A stretch of 64,000 nucleotides of DNA from Aquibacillus kalidii. GTDB taxonomy: Bacteria; Bacillota; Bacilli; Bacillales; Amphibacillaceae. The translations under genes were made by a program, and so were the position numbers. The notes under the pieces were generated by a model that ran no database searches, was not told where the DNA came from, and saw nothing but the letters and a program-made list of their open reading frames with translations. This document shows, one piece after another, positions 9,216 to 18,122 of the stretch (positions are counted from its first letter, which is position 1; each line of letters starts with the position of its first letter). The DNA is taken from assembly GCF_014280935.1 (NCBI RefSeq), contig NZ_JACLZI010000034.1, positions 1 to 64,000 on the forward strand. Direction: 5' to 3'.

Positions 9216-9879
9216 GTCGGTACATCCTTTCAAGCTTTTTTAAAGGAACGCCACAAATGAATAGAAGTTTTATCTTTTGCATTAACAGAAAAGTTCGTAT
9301 TATCCCTTTTTCGCGAAATCGCCTTGAAGAGGTTATTATAGGAGTAGGGAGTAGTACAAGCTTCCCAAGCTTGTTGGATTTTCTTGATAATATCCAATCC
9401 TCCATTAAAGGTACTTCCGGAAACAATCCAACCCTAAAAAAGTGTGATTTCCGAATAAAAAACCCCTGGTCACCAAAAATAAGATGAAAATATTTTGCTC
9501 TTAAATTGGAGCCTTTTGCAATTATTTTTAGTAAAACTGAAGGGTCATCAAAGGTTATTGGGAAGCCTCCTCCTATGACAGTAGGATTTTTTAATACACG
9601 ATCTATTTCAGAGATCATGTCCGGATGAATAACCGAATCAGCATGTAAAAACCATAGCACCTTCCCCTTTGCAATCCGTGCACCATTGTTCATCTGAATA
9701 GCCCTACCTTTAGCACTTGATATAACTCGTCCATATTGTTTCGCTAGCTCGATAGTGCCATCAGTGCTTCCTCCATCAGCTATAATGAGTTCCAAGTTAT
9801 GAGCAGAACCTAGCAGTCGGCAAAGACCTTCTATATTACCTCTTTCATTAAGAGTAGGAATAATTACACTTATACGCAC
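9208..9879 (-). CDS. TIGR04283-family glycosyltransferase (GT2)
   Basis: This ~223-residue family-2 glycosyltransferase starts VIIPTLNERGNIEGL, has IIADGGSTDGT and the LWFLHADS motif (DXD-equivalent HADS), and FGDQGFFIR. It matches TIGR04283, rSAM/selenodomain-associated or arsenosugar-associated transferase 2. The start is uncertain among ATG 9894, ATG 9885 and GTG 9879; GTG has the best-spaced GGGAGG. It is coupled to the gene on each side. Acceptor and donor are unknown. Confidence 0.87.
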   Translation of the reverse strand: MRISVIIPTLNERGNIEGLCRLLGSAHNLELIIADGGSTDGTIELAKQYGRVISSAKGRAIQMNNGARIAKGKVLWFLHADSVIHPDMISEIDRVLKNPTVIGGGFPITFDDPSVLLKIIAKGSNLRAKYFHLIFGDQGFFIRKSHFFRVGLFPEVPLMEDWILSRKSNKLGKLVLLPTPIITSSRRFREKGIIRTFLLMQKIKLLFICGVPLKKLERMYRRG

Positions 9880-9894
9880 CTCCATCCCTCCCAT

Positions 9895-11334
9895 TTAGCG
9901 AAACCATTTAATAAACCATTTCGTCATTTTCGGGAAAACACCTGAGAATAACTTATGACTCCACCAGTTATTTGAAACCTGTTGTAGCAATTCTCCACGT
10001 GTTGGATAAGGGTGAACTACATGGGAAAAGGAACTAACTTTATGCCCAAATGTTTTGGCATATACAAGTTCTTGCATCCAATCATCTATGTTGTTCCCAA
10101 TTCCACTTGCTCCAATAATTCTACCTTTCTTATCTACAAGTACCTTAACTAAACCGAAATCATTCTCAATGATAAAACGATCTACGTTTTGGGAATCTAC
10201 TCTATGAATCTGAATACTATCCCCATATTTTTTCCTAGCTTGCTCTTCCGTTAATCCAATCTGAAATACACCAGGATATGAATATATCACTCTAGGAATA
10301 TTTTGATAATTAAGTTTACCCTTTAAACCAAAGAGTGCGTTTCTAACAACTAACTTTCCCTCCATTGAAGCAGTATGTGTCATTGGTAATATTCCATTGA
10401 CATCCCCTATCGCATATATTTTGGAGTTATTAGTTTGCAAGTATTGGTTAACTAATACGTTGCCACTAGTATCTTTTTTTATATTGATTTCTTCCAATCC
10501 AATAAAATCAGAATTTGCCTTCCTTCCAACACCGATAAATATTTCATCCACAATTAATTTTTGTTTTTGACCATGATTTCTATATGTGACTATTTTACCT
10601 TCTGTGTTTTTTGCTAACTGTGTAACTTGAACATCATAAAATATATCCATTTCAGTTCTTAAATACTCATTTAACTTAGAAGAAAGTTCATCATCCACTT
10701 CACGAATTAAAGAAGGTTGCTGTTCCAATAAGGTTACTTTAGAACCTAATCTAGCAAACGATTGTGCGATTTCTATACTTGTTGCACCACCACCAATAAC
10801 AGCCAGACGCAATGGGATCTCCTTTATACTAAAGATTGTTTCATTAGTTAAATAAGAAACCTCTCCAATCCCCTCAATAGAAGGAATAACCGGTCTAGAA
10901 CCAGTAGAAATTACTACTCGTTTAGCTTTCAATGTAATGTGATTATTTACTACTAATTTGTTTTCCGCTATAAATTTCCCTTTACCAATAAAAGTGTCAA
11001 TCCCTAACTGATTAAAACGCTCTCTACTATCATGGTGTTGAATTTTTTGTTGTATTTGTCTAATTTCCTTCAAAACTAAAGAAATATCCAAATCTCTCTT
11101 ACCTGAAAAGCCAAATTCTTCCGTATAAATATGTGCCTGATGGAATCGTTTTGATATGTTCAGCAATGCTTTTGAAGGAACACAGCCATAATGAAGACAG
11201 TCCCCTCCTAGATTTTGGTTATCATTAATCAAAGCGACTTTTGCACCAAGGTTAGCCGCACCAACTGCAACGGTTAAACCTCCAGCTCCGCCGCCTAATA
11301 CGGCAAGATCATAATCTACTATTACCTCACCCAC
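9895..11334 (-). CDS. Mercuric-reductase-like pyridine nucleotide-disulfide oxidoreductase
   Basis: This 479-residue class I flavoprotein has an FAD motif GGGAGGL, the redox disulfide GGDCLHYGCVPSKALL (about 42-57), an NAD(P) motif GGGATSIE, AIGDVNG, and a C-terminal dimerisation domain with HPYPTRGE. The last His-Pro pair is typical of disulfide reductases. It lacks an N-terminal HMA domain and the C-terminal CC pair of true MerA, so mercury reduction is unlikely. Such proteins frequently accompany TVP38/VTT proteins, as here. GTG start; the reading frame is closed just upstream by TAG. Confidence 0.88.
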   Translation of the reverse strand: MGEVIVDYDLAVLGGGAGGLTVAVGAANLGAKVALINDNQNLGGDCLHYGCVPSKALLNISKRFHQAHIYTEEFGFSGKRDLDISLVLKEIRQIQQKIQHHDSRERFNQLGIDTFIGKGKFIAENKLVVNNHITLKAKRVVISTGSRPVIPSIEGIGEVSYLTNETIFSIKEIPLRLAVIGGGATSIEIAQSFARLGSKVTLLEQQPSLIREVDDELSSKLNEYLRTEMDIFYDVQVTQLAKNTEGKIVTYRNHGQKQKLIVDEIFIGVGRKANSDFIGLEEINIKKDTSGNVLVNQYLQTNNSKIYAIGDVNGILPMTHTASMEGKLVVRNALFGLKGKLNYQNIPRVIYSYPGVFQIGLTEEQARKKYGDSIQIHRVDSQNVDRFIIENDFGLVKVLVDKKGRIIGASGIGNNIDDWMQELVYAKTFGHKVSSFSHVVHPYPTRGELLQQVSNNWWSHKLFSGVFPKMTKWFIKWFR

Positions 11335-11349
11335 CTCCTAGTTTTGTAA

Positions 11350-12669
11350 TTATTTAAACCTTATCCTTTCAAAAAAGATGACAAGAAATAAAATTATAAA
11401 TAACAAGACAAACATCCCAATTAAAATTGTATTCATTAAAGATGAAAATAACTGGGCAAATAGAGTCATAACAGGGTGATATGTACTAGTTATAAAAAGG
11501 AACGTTATCCCCCAAAGAAAGAGACCCATTAAGGTTATACCAATTACTTTTAACCATTTTGTCGACTCACTACCTACTTTTGGAGCCTTCTGGTATAACC
11601 AAATAAACCGCCTATCCATAAATGTTTTAATTAACCACATCAGCCTTCCATGAAATGCTAAACCAAGATAAAGCATCAATCCTTCTCTATTGCCCGTTGC
11701 CAGAATAGATAAAAAAGAAAAATGCGGTTGATAGCTACGCATTGAATTACCATTAAGTAATCTCTTCATATTTTTCCATAAGTATGGTGCTTGACGAACT
11801 GGATAAACTCCCGCCTTAGAAAGGGGTGGTTGATTAGATATCTTTATACAATCTCCTGCTCCAAATATATTTGGATATTCAACTGATTGTAACGTATCCT
11901 TTACTAATAAATAGCCGTTATCTACAGCAAGACCTGAATTTTTAAATATATCGGGGGCTCGCGGTCCAGTAACCCACAATAGTGAATCGAATTCAATTTC
12001 TTCTCCAGATGGGAAGAGAATAATTTTATCTTGTGTAACCTTATTAGCGCGTTGGTTCAATAGTAGACTAGCGCCCTTTTTTTCTAATAGGTGCTCAATC
12101 CGGTCTGATACATAGGAAGCACCTTTATCCATTAATCTAGAAGAACTAATCAACGTTAAGGGCTCTTTCCCATTGTTAGTTCGCCATGTTTGCAGGGATA
12201 ATGCTAGCTCTGTTCCGGCAACCCCTCCCCCAACAATGACTAGTTTTTTAGCATTTCGAACTTTTTCTATTAAGATAGGGAAGTAAAAATTCGGTTTTAA
12301 AGTATCGGCATATTCCAATACTCCTGGAAGGTCTATACCTGATGTTAACGAACCGATATCAAAGGAAATTAAATCATAACTGATTGTTTGCCCCTCTTGA
12401 GTCACGACATTTTGACTATTTGGATCAATAGAGACGGCCATATCCTTGACCCACTTTATACCAGCTTTTTTTACCGTGTCCCCAATATATATTCGTATTT
12501 GATCAATGGAGTATATCCCTTCGATACAGCCAGCTAACATACCTGAATAATATTGATTTTCATTTGGAGATATCAACACAACTTCCACATTAGTTAGAGG
12601 ATGTTTGCTTAACTTTTTCATAATATAAACATGAGCGTGACCAGCACCAACTAAAAGAAGACGTTTCAC
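11350..12669 (-). CDS. NDH-type FAD oxidoreductase related to the SelD N-terminal domain
   Basis: This 439-residue flavoprotein has LVGAGHAHVYIM (FAD), YYSGMLAGCIEG, VIVGGGVAGTELA (NAD) and NIFGAGDC. The GAGHAH and YSGMLAG signatures are those of the NDH domain fused to selenide water dikinase in cyanobacteria and some bacteria. The kinase domain is absent; two membrane helices and a short basic tail follow after about residue 370. GTG start with AAAGGAG. It is the first gene of the block and lies 143 bases below the encapsulin cluster, so a separate promoter is possible although I see no clear one. Confidence 0.85.
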   Translation of the reverse strand: MKRLLLVGAGHAHVYIMKKLSKHPLTNVEVVLISPNENQYYSGMLAGCIEGIYSIDQIRIYIGDTVKKAGIKWVKDMAVSIDPNSQNVVTQEGQTISYDLISFDIGSLTSGIDLPGVLEYADTLKPNFYFPILIEKVRNAKKLVIVGGGVAGTELALSLQTWRTNNGKEPLTLISSSRLMDKGASYVSDRIEHLLEKKGASLLLNQRANKVTQDKIILFPSGEEIEFDSLLWVTGPRAPDIFKNSGLAVDNGYLLVKDTLQSVEYPNIFGAGDCIKISNQPPLSKAGVYPVRQAPYLWKNMKRLLNGNSMRSYQPHFSFLSILATGNREGLMLYLGLAFHGRLMWLIKTFMDRRFIWLYQKAPKVGSESTKWLKVIGITLMGLFLWGITFLFITSTYHPVMTLFAQLFSSLMNTILIGMFVLLFIILFLVIFFERIRFK

Positions 12670-12812
12670 AGGAAATGCTCCTTTCTTGTAAGTAACAGAT
12701 AGGAGTTATTGTAAAATACGAGACAAATATAGAAGCCTTTTCCACTACTAAACTATGAAATATACGACCAAATATGAAGCATTAGAAGATTTTAGTTCTT
12801 TTTAACCAAGGC

Positions 12813-12923
12813 TTATTTACGATTAAACATCGATTTGAAATAAGTGCGTAAGTAGGAAGATAATATTAATCCCACAACAAGAAATATTATTTGCGCGACG
12901 ATATTAAAAAAAATTTCCAACAA
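12813..12923 (-). CDS. Small single-pass membrane peptide
   Basis: This is a 36-codon ORF beginning at TTG with GAGAGGG six bases upstream, encoding one hydrophobic helix and a basic tail ending KSMFNRK. Earlier in-frame codons overlap the preceding gene. It follows that gene by 19 bases on the same strand and has the same membrane bias as the rest of the cluster. Real but unproven; function unknown. Confidence 0.45.
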   Translation of the reverse strand: MLEIFFNIVAQIIFLVVGLILSSYLRTYFKSMFNRK

Positions 12924-12942
12924 CCCAATCCCTCTCTCATTT

Positions 12943-13203
12943 TTATTCGTTCTCCTCAAAATCCCTCGGTATATTGCCTTCGAGTAGTGAATTAATTCTG
13001 GCATACAAATAAATGAACATCAGGACGAAAGCGATAAATAATGCAGTAAATAGAATACCGACAAATACCCCAAGGAAGGTTCCTCTTAATCCATCTAGAC
13101 TAACGGGGGTTCCTCTGTAATAAGCCATTATGATTATTTCAGCTAAACTAAATACAGCAATACCAATAAGGGAATTTCTAATTAAAAGCCACCACCTTTT
13201 CAC
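12943..13203 (-). CDS. Small two-pass membrane protein of the encapsulin cluster
   Basis: This 86-residue protein starts at GTG 13203 (AAAGGGGG upstream). It has an N-terminal KRWWLLIRNS motif, a first helix, a 20-residue loop with GTPVSLDGLRG, a second long helix and an acidic tail. The N-terminal aromatic/basic motif followed by an Ile/Phe-rich helix resembles the starts of several neighbours (NPWLR and similar), suggesting a paralogous set. Function unknown. Confidence 0.7.
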   Translation of the reverse strand: MKRWWLLIRNSLIGIAVFSLAEIIIMAYYRGTPVSLDGLRGTFLGVFVGILFTALFIAFVLMFIYLYARINSLLEGNIPRDFEENE

Positions 13204-13231
13204 TACAAAAACCCCCTTTGTTAACATCATT

Positions 13232-14302
13232 TCACCTAGTAAGTTGTAGGCCTTTTTTACTCTTTTTTTGAAAATAGGCTACTAGTAAACCTACCACTCC
13301 GACTAGTAAAGCCATTATAAATAACACAATTAATCCTGCGAATGCATAGAAGAAAAATTCTCCCAATCCGGGGGAGGATGGTGGATCAAAGCTAGAGAAT
13401 AAATACCCCGGGAGTTCCGCTGTACTGTTTTCTTCCGCATTAGATGAACTCTGTGTAGATTCATCAGTTTGATTAGATTGTTCATTGTTAGAATTAGTAG
13501 ACGATTGATTAGAACTTTGATTATCCATATCTGATGATTGGTTATCTGAACTTTGATTTGAATTCATCGAGGATTGATCGCTATTTTGATTAGTCATTGT
13601 TGATGATTGATTGGCGTTTTGGTTTGACATAGTTGATCCACCACTTTGCATACTGCGCATTCGCATCATGCCCATCATTCTCATACTTCCACCACTCATA
13701 CTAGCTCCTGCGCCCGGAGACATACTAGCTCCCCCTCCACCAGACATACTACTACCACCCGAAGTTGAAGAAGTACCTGATGTGTTACTAGAAGAATTAG
13801 AAGTGCCGCTCATAGCTGACATACTTGGACCTGGATTACTAGACTGAGAGTTCATTGGCGTCCTAAACATGGAAGAATTTTGATTTTCAGAAGCATTCTT
13901 TCCATTGTCTGAATTAGTTTCACTCATACTTCCGGTATTAGAACTGTTAGCGTTATTACCACTACTGTTCCCTTCACCTGAATTCGAATTACTTGCATTA
14001 TTGTTACTTTCTCCTGAGTTCGTCATGCTTCCAGAATCAGTGTTGGAGTCCTCATTGTTAGAATTTGAACTATCATTGCTAGTCATCTCATTAGTCTGAC
14101 TCACACTTGCACTATTCTGATCAGATGAATTAGCACTCTCTTGAGTCTGACTAGTATTTACTGCACTACTCGTTTGACCTGTGTTTTGACCGCTATTTGG
14201 TTGTTGATCTGGTAATAAAAATGGAATTAATATAATCAATAACCCAAAAATGAAGATACCTACAACTGTAAATACAGCTATTCTAAGCCATGGGTTACGC
14301 AT
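13232..14302 (-). CDS. Two-pass membrane protein with long Ser/Asn/Gln- and Met-rich external domain
   Basis: This is a 356-residue protein. MRNPWLR leads into helix 1 (about 8-30). Then come some 260 residues of low-complexity Ser/Asn/Gln/Thr, a Gly/Met patch (SMRMMGMMRMRSMQSGG near 200), a second helix at about 315-345 and a basic tail. The layout places the long linker outside the cell. Methionine clusters are a known way to bind Cu(I), and the gene follows the multicopper oxidase, so copper delivery or an oxidase scaffold is plausible inference. Clear AGGAGG ribosome site. No homologue is recognised. Confidence 0.75.
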   Translation of the reverse strand: MRNPWLRIAVFTVVGIFIFGLLIILIPFLLPDQQPNSGQNTGQTSSAVNTSQTQESANSSDQNSASVSQTNEMTSNDSSNSNNEDSNTDSGSMTNSGESNNNASNSNSGEGNSSGNNANSSNTGSMSETNSDNGKNASENQNSSMFRTPMNSQSSNPGPSMSAMSGTSNSSSNTSGTSSTSGGSSMSGGGGASMSPGAGASMSGGSMRMMGMMRMRSMQSGGSTMSNQNANQSSTMTNQNSDQSSMNSNQSSDNQSSDMDNQSSNQSSTNSNNEQSNQTDESTQSSSNAEENSTAELPGYLFSSFDPPSSPGLGEFFFYAFAGLIVLFIMALLVGVVGLLVAYFQKKSKKGLQLTR

Positions 14303-14363
14303 TTGTACCTCCTCCTAAAATTTATTTCTAAATAATCAGTCGGATGTATTTAGACTGATACTA

Positions 14364-16121
14364 CTATTCCACATATGTTAGATAGGTAATTAGACCACTA
14401 TCTGCATGATGAACCTGGTGACAATGAAATATCCAATCACCGGGGTTATCTGCTTTAAAGGCTATAGAAATTTGTTGCATAGGTTTTACGTTTATCGTAT
14501 CTTTTGATATCCAAGGCTCGGATAGGGTTTGCCCATTTATTGAAACAATTGAGAAATGATGACCGTGAAAGTGCATAGGATGATTCTCTGGTGACATATT
14601 AAACAAATTAATCTTCACCATTTCTCCTGTTTTGACTTTATACGGTGTGATTTTATCATATGATGTAAAGATGACCTTGTTTATAGCCCATGACATTCCA
14701 TTATTCCCCATTGCCATTCCCAACTGCATATTGTAAACTCGGTCATACTTTGTTTCGTCTGGTCCTGGAATACCTGCTATTATTCCTTGGTATTTTGGTG
14801 CGCCTCTATTTGTTCTTATAAGCGATAAAGATTGCGGTTGTTGTTGATTAGTTCTCGTAGCTTCAGATTCAGTAAGGAGTACTTTTGCTTTCAAACCAAA
14901 CTCACTATGACCTCGATCAATGTCATACATGCGATATTTCCCTGGCTTATTTCCAATGAGATAGACATCAACCCTTTCATAAGGGGCAATTTCTACATAC
15001 TCAACAGGTTGGGCTTTGGGCAGTGGGTATCCATCCATATGTGTGACATACATTTCCATACCTTCGACTTTTATACGATGATTTTGAAATCCAAAGTTAA
15101 TGATTCTCATACGTACCCATTGATTTACTTCAGCTGTAAAGACATGCTTCGGATCTCTTTTTCCGTTAATCGTAAACACGTTATATAAATCGGCTGTTCC
15201 GAGAATTGCATTAGGCATCATCCGCTGCATCATACTTTGATCCATATTATTACCATCATTAGCAGGTGGTGGATTCCCTTGGCCTGCAATTTTCATCTCA
15301 TCAACACTAACAACCCATTCTGTTTCCGTTCTAGGATATACAGGATCTTTGGGCTCAATTATGAAAGGACCAACCATTCCCATATCCAATTGGAGAGCTT
15401 CTCCATGACTATGATAGCTATAAGTACCCGCAGGTTCTGCAATAAATTCATATACATACTGCTCTCCATAATTTATATAAGGTTGGGTTAGTAACGGAAC
15501 ACCGTCAACACTGTTTCGCGTGGGAATCCCATGCCAATGAACGGTGGTCCTAACTCCTGGTACCTGATTACGGAATATGATCCGTACTTTTCGACCCTCT
15601 TTAACTCTAATGGCTGGACCTGGAAAAGTTCCATTATAGGTCCAGCCTTTTAAATAAAGTTCGTCATCTATCTTAACTGTTTCTGGATATACGGTAATTC
15701 TAAATTCACGAAAGTCACCATCTTCCGTACTTTCAGCTATAGGTTGAGATGGGGAGATTAAATTCGGGTTTGATTCTACAACAGTATTTTGATTTGTTTT
15801 GTTGGGATTCGTTTCCTTGGTACTGTTTATCAAGGATTGGCTTTCTATTTTTTTTGATTGAGGAATATACACTTCATTTAATAGTTGGTTGGATTGAATA
15901 GATGGTATTTCAAGAGAGGGGGATGTGTTCGTTAGTAATTCATTCCCATTTCCACTTATATTTACTGCATTAATAATGTTAAACACCCATATTAGTACTA
16001 GAAAAACAAAGATATAAAGTAGGAGAAGTATGCATAACTTTGCATAAGCAATTCCTCGGTTAAACAACCTATTTATCTTATAGATTTTTCTTTGAATATT
16101 TTCTTTACACCTACTAAACAT
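14364..16121 (-). CDS. Membrane-anchored multicopper oxidase
   Basis: This 585-residue oxidase has a cytoplasmic basic start, one helix (about 29-52), a Ser/Asn-rich linker to ~135, then cupredoxin domains. Copper ligands are visible: HWHG (195-198), YHSHGE, HPMHFHGHHF and HCHQVHHADSGL (566-577). The T1 axial position appears to be Leu rather than Met, which in laccases goes with higher potential. A Met-rich loop DQSMMQRMMPN lies midway. The anchored N terminus puts the enzyme outside the cell, and its C terminus ends right after the copper site without an encapsulin-targeting tail. It probably oxidises metals (Cu, Fe or Mn) or phenols. Confidence 0.9.
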   Translation of the reverse strand: MFSRCKENIQRKIYKINRLFNRGIAYAKLCILLLLYIFVFLVLIWVFNIINAVNISGNGNELLTNTSPSLEIPSIQSNQLLNEVYIPQSKKIESQSLINSTKETNPNKTNQNTVVESNPNLISPSQPIAESTEDGDFREFRITVYPETVKIDDELYLKGWTYNGTFPGPAIRVKEGRKVRIIFRNQVPGVRTTVHWHGIPTRNSVDGVPLLTQPYINYGEQYVYEFIAEPAGTYSYHSHGEALQLDMGMVGPFIIEPKDPVYPRTETEWVVSVDEMKIAGQGNPPPANDGNNMDQSMMQRMMPNAILGTADLYNVFTINGKRDPKHVFTAEVNQWVRMRIINFGFQNHRIKVEGMEMYVTHMDGYPLPKAQPVEYVEIAPYERVDVYLIGNKPGKYRMYDIDRGHSEFGLKAKVLLTESEATRTNQQQPQSLSLIRTNRGAPKYQGIIAGIPGPDETKYDRVYNMQLGMAMGNNGMSWAINKVIFTSYDKITPYKVKTGEMVKINLFNMSPENHPMHFHGHHFSIVSINGQTLSEPWISKDTINVKPMQQISIAFKADNPGDWIFHCHQVHHADSGLITYLTYVE

Positions 16122-16193
16122 TTTTATTCATCCTATATTTAGTCTTGGTTACGTGCACAATATAAACAAGTAATATACAGTTTCTCATCTTTA

Positions 16194-17036
16194 TTACTCT
16201 AGTGTACAAATGGCGGATGGTCTTTTAATTCGGGGGACTAAACATTCCATTACTCGATAATAATTATTCATTGTATCATCATTTAGAAAATATACAGAAA
16301 CGTCTTCTGCTATAGCAATATCTACATTCTGTTCACCTGTTGCTACGATTACGCCACAGCCATTCCTAATTTGAGATGATTGGTATATCCCCTCTTCAAA
16401 TAGGTCTCTTACATGCTCTATTTCTAGCACCTTTGAATCACCATGCACCTGATGTAGTTGTGCAAATGCTTCTGGGGATAGTGCCATAGCAAATGGCCCA
16501 GTATGACCATTTTTTATTAGCAGATTACGCGCATCAACAATGTCACGAAAAGCCATTCCCTCACCACTGGACCAGTCACTACACGTAATAGTTTCTCTTC
16601 CTGCCACATTTAATAACCCTGGAATACCTAATTGTTCCGAACCATTAAATATAAGATCATCCTCTTTAAGAGCAACATCATTAGCAGCACTAGCAGCTGC
16701 CGAAAAATCAAGTGGTTTACTTGTTTCGTTTGCATGTTCAATGTCACGCCAATAAATTACAAAATCCTTGTAAAGTATTGGAATATCTAATGTTTTATTT
16801 TTATTCGGTTTAGCTATATCAAGATCATCTCCGTGCATACTAATACTAGCAGGTTCAGGCTTTAAATAAACAGGATTAGTTATCGATTGATAGCCAGCCC
16901 CTATCGGACCGAATACATCTATAAACTTACTAGCTACAATTTGGTCTCTTGTTGTCTCAATTACAGTATCTAGGAGTCGATCCCACTCATCAGCCGTTAA
17001 TGGCCCTCTTTGCCAACCTGAACTATCAGGAGCCAT
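16194..17036 (-). CDS. Encapsulin shell protein (family 1, HK97 fold)
   Basis: This ~280-residue protein resembles linocin/Cfp29-type encapsulins. Matching segments are KFIDVFGPIGAGYQSI near the start, the DLIFNGSEQLGIPGLLN E-loop/P-domain region, MALSPEAFAQLHQVHGDS, LEIEHVRDLFEEGIYQS, VVATGEQNVDIAIAEDVSV and the ending RIKRPSAICTLE. Family members self-assemble into cytoplasmic shells that load cargo through C-terminal peptides. I start at ATG 17036, eight bases after AGGAGG; an ATG at 17042 is too close to that site. No DyP peroxidase, ferritin-like or IMEF cargo gene is nearby, which is unusual. Confidence 0.92.
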   Translation of the reverse strand: MAPDSSGWQRGPLTADEWDRLLDTVIETTRDQIVASKFIDVFGPIGAGYQSITNPVYLKPEPASISMHGDDLDIAKPNKNKTLDIPILYKDFVIYWRDIEHANETSKPLDFSAAASAANDVALKEDDLIFNGSEQLGIPGLLNVAGRETITCSDWSSGEGMAFRDIVDARNLLIKNGHTGPFAMALSPEAFAQLHQVHGDSKVLEIEHVRDLFEEGIYQSSQIRNGCGVIVATGEQNVDIAIAEDVSVYFLNDDTMNNYYRVMECLVPRIKRPSAICTLE

Positions 17037-17038
17037 TC

Positions 17039-17161
17039 TCATTTCCTCCTTTCTTCAAGCAATTTCTTTTCGAGTTGTTTCAATATTACATTCCAATTTT
17101 CTTCGTAAATTAGACCTGATTTATTTATTCTTAAACTTTTCCAATAAGAGCTTAGCTTCAT
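17039..17161 (-). CDS. 40-residue peptide translationally coupled to the encapsulin gene
   Basis: This small ORF runs from ATG 17161 to TGA 17039, two bases before the preferred encapsulin start. GGTGGAG precedes it, and its last codons form the AGGAGG site of the encapsulin gene, so the two are almost certainly coupled. The peptide starts MKLSSYWKSLRINKSG and ends in a Lys/Glu/Leu-rich amphipathic stretch (KQLEKKLLEERRK) that looks helical. No signal or membrane helix. It may be a cargo or shell-binding adaptor, but there is no recognisable loading-peptide consensus. Confidence 0.65.
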   Translation of the reverse strand: MKLSSYWKSLRINKSGLIYEENWNVILKQLEKKLLEERRK

Positions 17162-17174
17162 GTCACTCCACCCT

Positions 17175-17399
17175 TTATTCATCGTCATTAGATACCTCTA
17201 CACTTTCCGTTGATTCTGATTCATCCTTTTTTTCGACCGGCTGTGTAAAAAAGTACATTAAAATCATAAGATAAAATGCAGAGATATCAAAAGATGTTTT
17301 ATAATTAAAAATCTGATTAATTATAGGAAGTTTGTACGTAAAAAAGCCTAACAATATACTGATTACAACTAATAGGAACTTTTTTATATTTAACCCCAT
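17175..17399 (-). CDS. Small two-pass membrane protein with acidic tail
   Basis: This 74-residue protein starts at ATG 17399 (AGGGG upstream); the longer open frame above it overlaps the neighbouring gene and is not used. Two helices (about 7-25 and 40-52) are followed by a strongly acidic Ser/Glu tail (EKKDESESTESVEVSNDDE). It sits 13 bases before the 40-residue peptide. If both termini are cytoplasmic, the acidic tail could contact cytosolic partners. Unknown family. Confidence 0.65.
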   Translation of the reverse strand: MGLNIKKFLLVVISILLGFFTYKLPIINQIFNYKTSFDISAFYLMILMYFFTQPVEKKDESESTESVEVSNDDE

Positions 17400-17409
17400 C
17401 TTATTACCC

Positions 17410-17769
17410 CTATTTATGAGTGGAACGTCCTGGCCGATTTCGGTTATACCGATCATCTTCATCTTCATCATCGCGCCTTCGTCTATCATCTTCGAACAAA
17501 TCAAAATCATGTCTTTCAAAATAACGAATGGTTATTCCTACTAAACCAATTAATAATCCGATTACCGAAAGAATAATTAAGGTGATAAAGATAAAATTAA
17601 ATAAAGATACTACGGCGCCAATACCACTAATACCGCCAATAGTACCTGTTCCACCACCTAATCCTGCGTTAACAAATCCAATGAAGAGAAACTCTATTAG
17701 ACCAAATATAAAAATACCTACTAATGACCAAACTGTTAATCTTAAAAATGGCCTTTGTCTACGATCCAT
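17410..17769 (-). CDS. Two-pass membrane protein with Gly-rich loop and charged tail
   Basis: This 119-residue protein starts at ATG 17769 behind GAAGGAGGG. MDRRQRPFLRLTVWSLVGIF resembles the NPWLR starts of its neighbours. A Gly-rich loop (NAGLGGGTGTIGGISGIG) lies between the helices, and the tail is a run of alternating Asp/Glu and Arg ending PGRSTHK. The same VGIFIFGL stretch occurs in the Met-rich protein at 13.2-14.3 kb, which is good evidence for common ancestry. Confidence 0.7.
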   Translation of the reverse strand: MDRRQRPFLRLTVWSLVGIFIFGLIEFLFIGFVNAGLGGGTGTIGGISGIGAVVSLFNFIFITLIILSVIGLLIGLVGITIRYFERHDFDLFEDDRRRRDDEDEDDRYNRNRPGRSTHK

Positions 17770-17855
17770 TATTTTCCCTCCTTCTGCTAATATCCTATGA
17801 GTTTCAATAATTTCCGTGTTGCCATCTGCCCTGATTAGTACAAAATGAGCATATA

Positions 17856-18116
17856 TCATTTCTTATCAAACAGGCTAAATAAAAACTGCGCACTAAAAAC
17901 AAATACACTTATTAGAATGACAAGGATCAAAATAACTAACAAACTATAAAAGAAGAAGTTTATTAATTGAAGGAAAAGAGAATTAGAGACTCCCATAGCA
18001 CTGTGACCCATCATATTACTTGGAAATGCTTGTTGGAATATAATGACTAGAAAACCTAATAAAATAGCAGAAACAATTAAATACAGAATCGTCTTAAGCC
18101 ATTTTTCTGTATCCAC
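17856..18116 (-). CDS. Small two-pass membrane protein
   Basis: This 86-residue protein has a GTG start directly after the preceding gene. It has MDTEKWLKTIL, a helix, a short loop with NMMGHSAMG (Met/His, possibly metal-binding) and a second helix. It shares layout with the other small membrane proteins of the cluster. No function recognised. Confidence 0.65.
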   Translation of the reverse strand: MDTEKWLKTILYLIVSAILLGFLVIIFQQAFPSNMMGHSAMGVSNSLFLQLINFFFYSLLVILILVILISVFVFSAQFLFSLFDKK

Positions 18117-18122
18117 TTTTTT

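Noticed and set aside
13611-14099. Long plus-strand frames opposite the Ser/Asn-rich protein
   Set aside because: They arise from the repetitive codon use of the minus-strand gene; no start site.
14364-16121. Multicopper oxidase as encapsulated cargo
   Set aside because: It has an N-terminal membrane anchor and no C-terminal loading peptide.
17039-17042. Encapsulin start at ATG 17042
   Set aside because: It lies only about two bases after AGGAGG; ATG 17036 has normal spacing.
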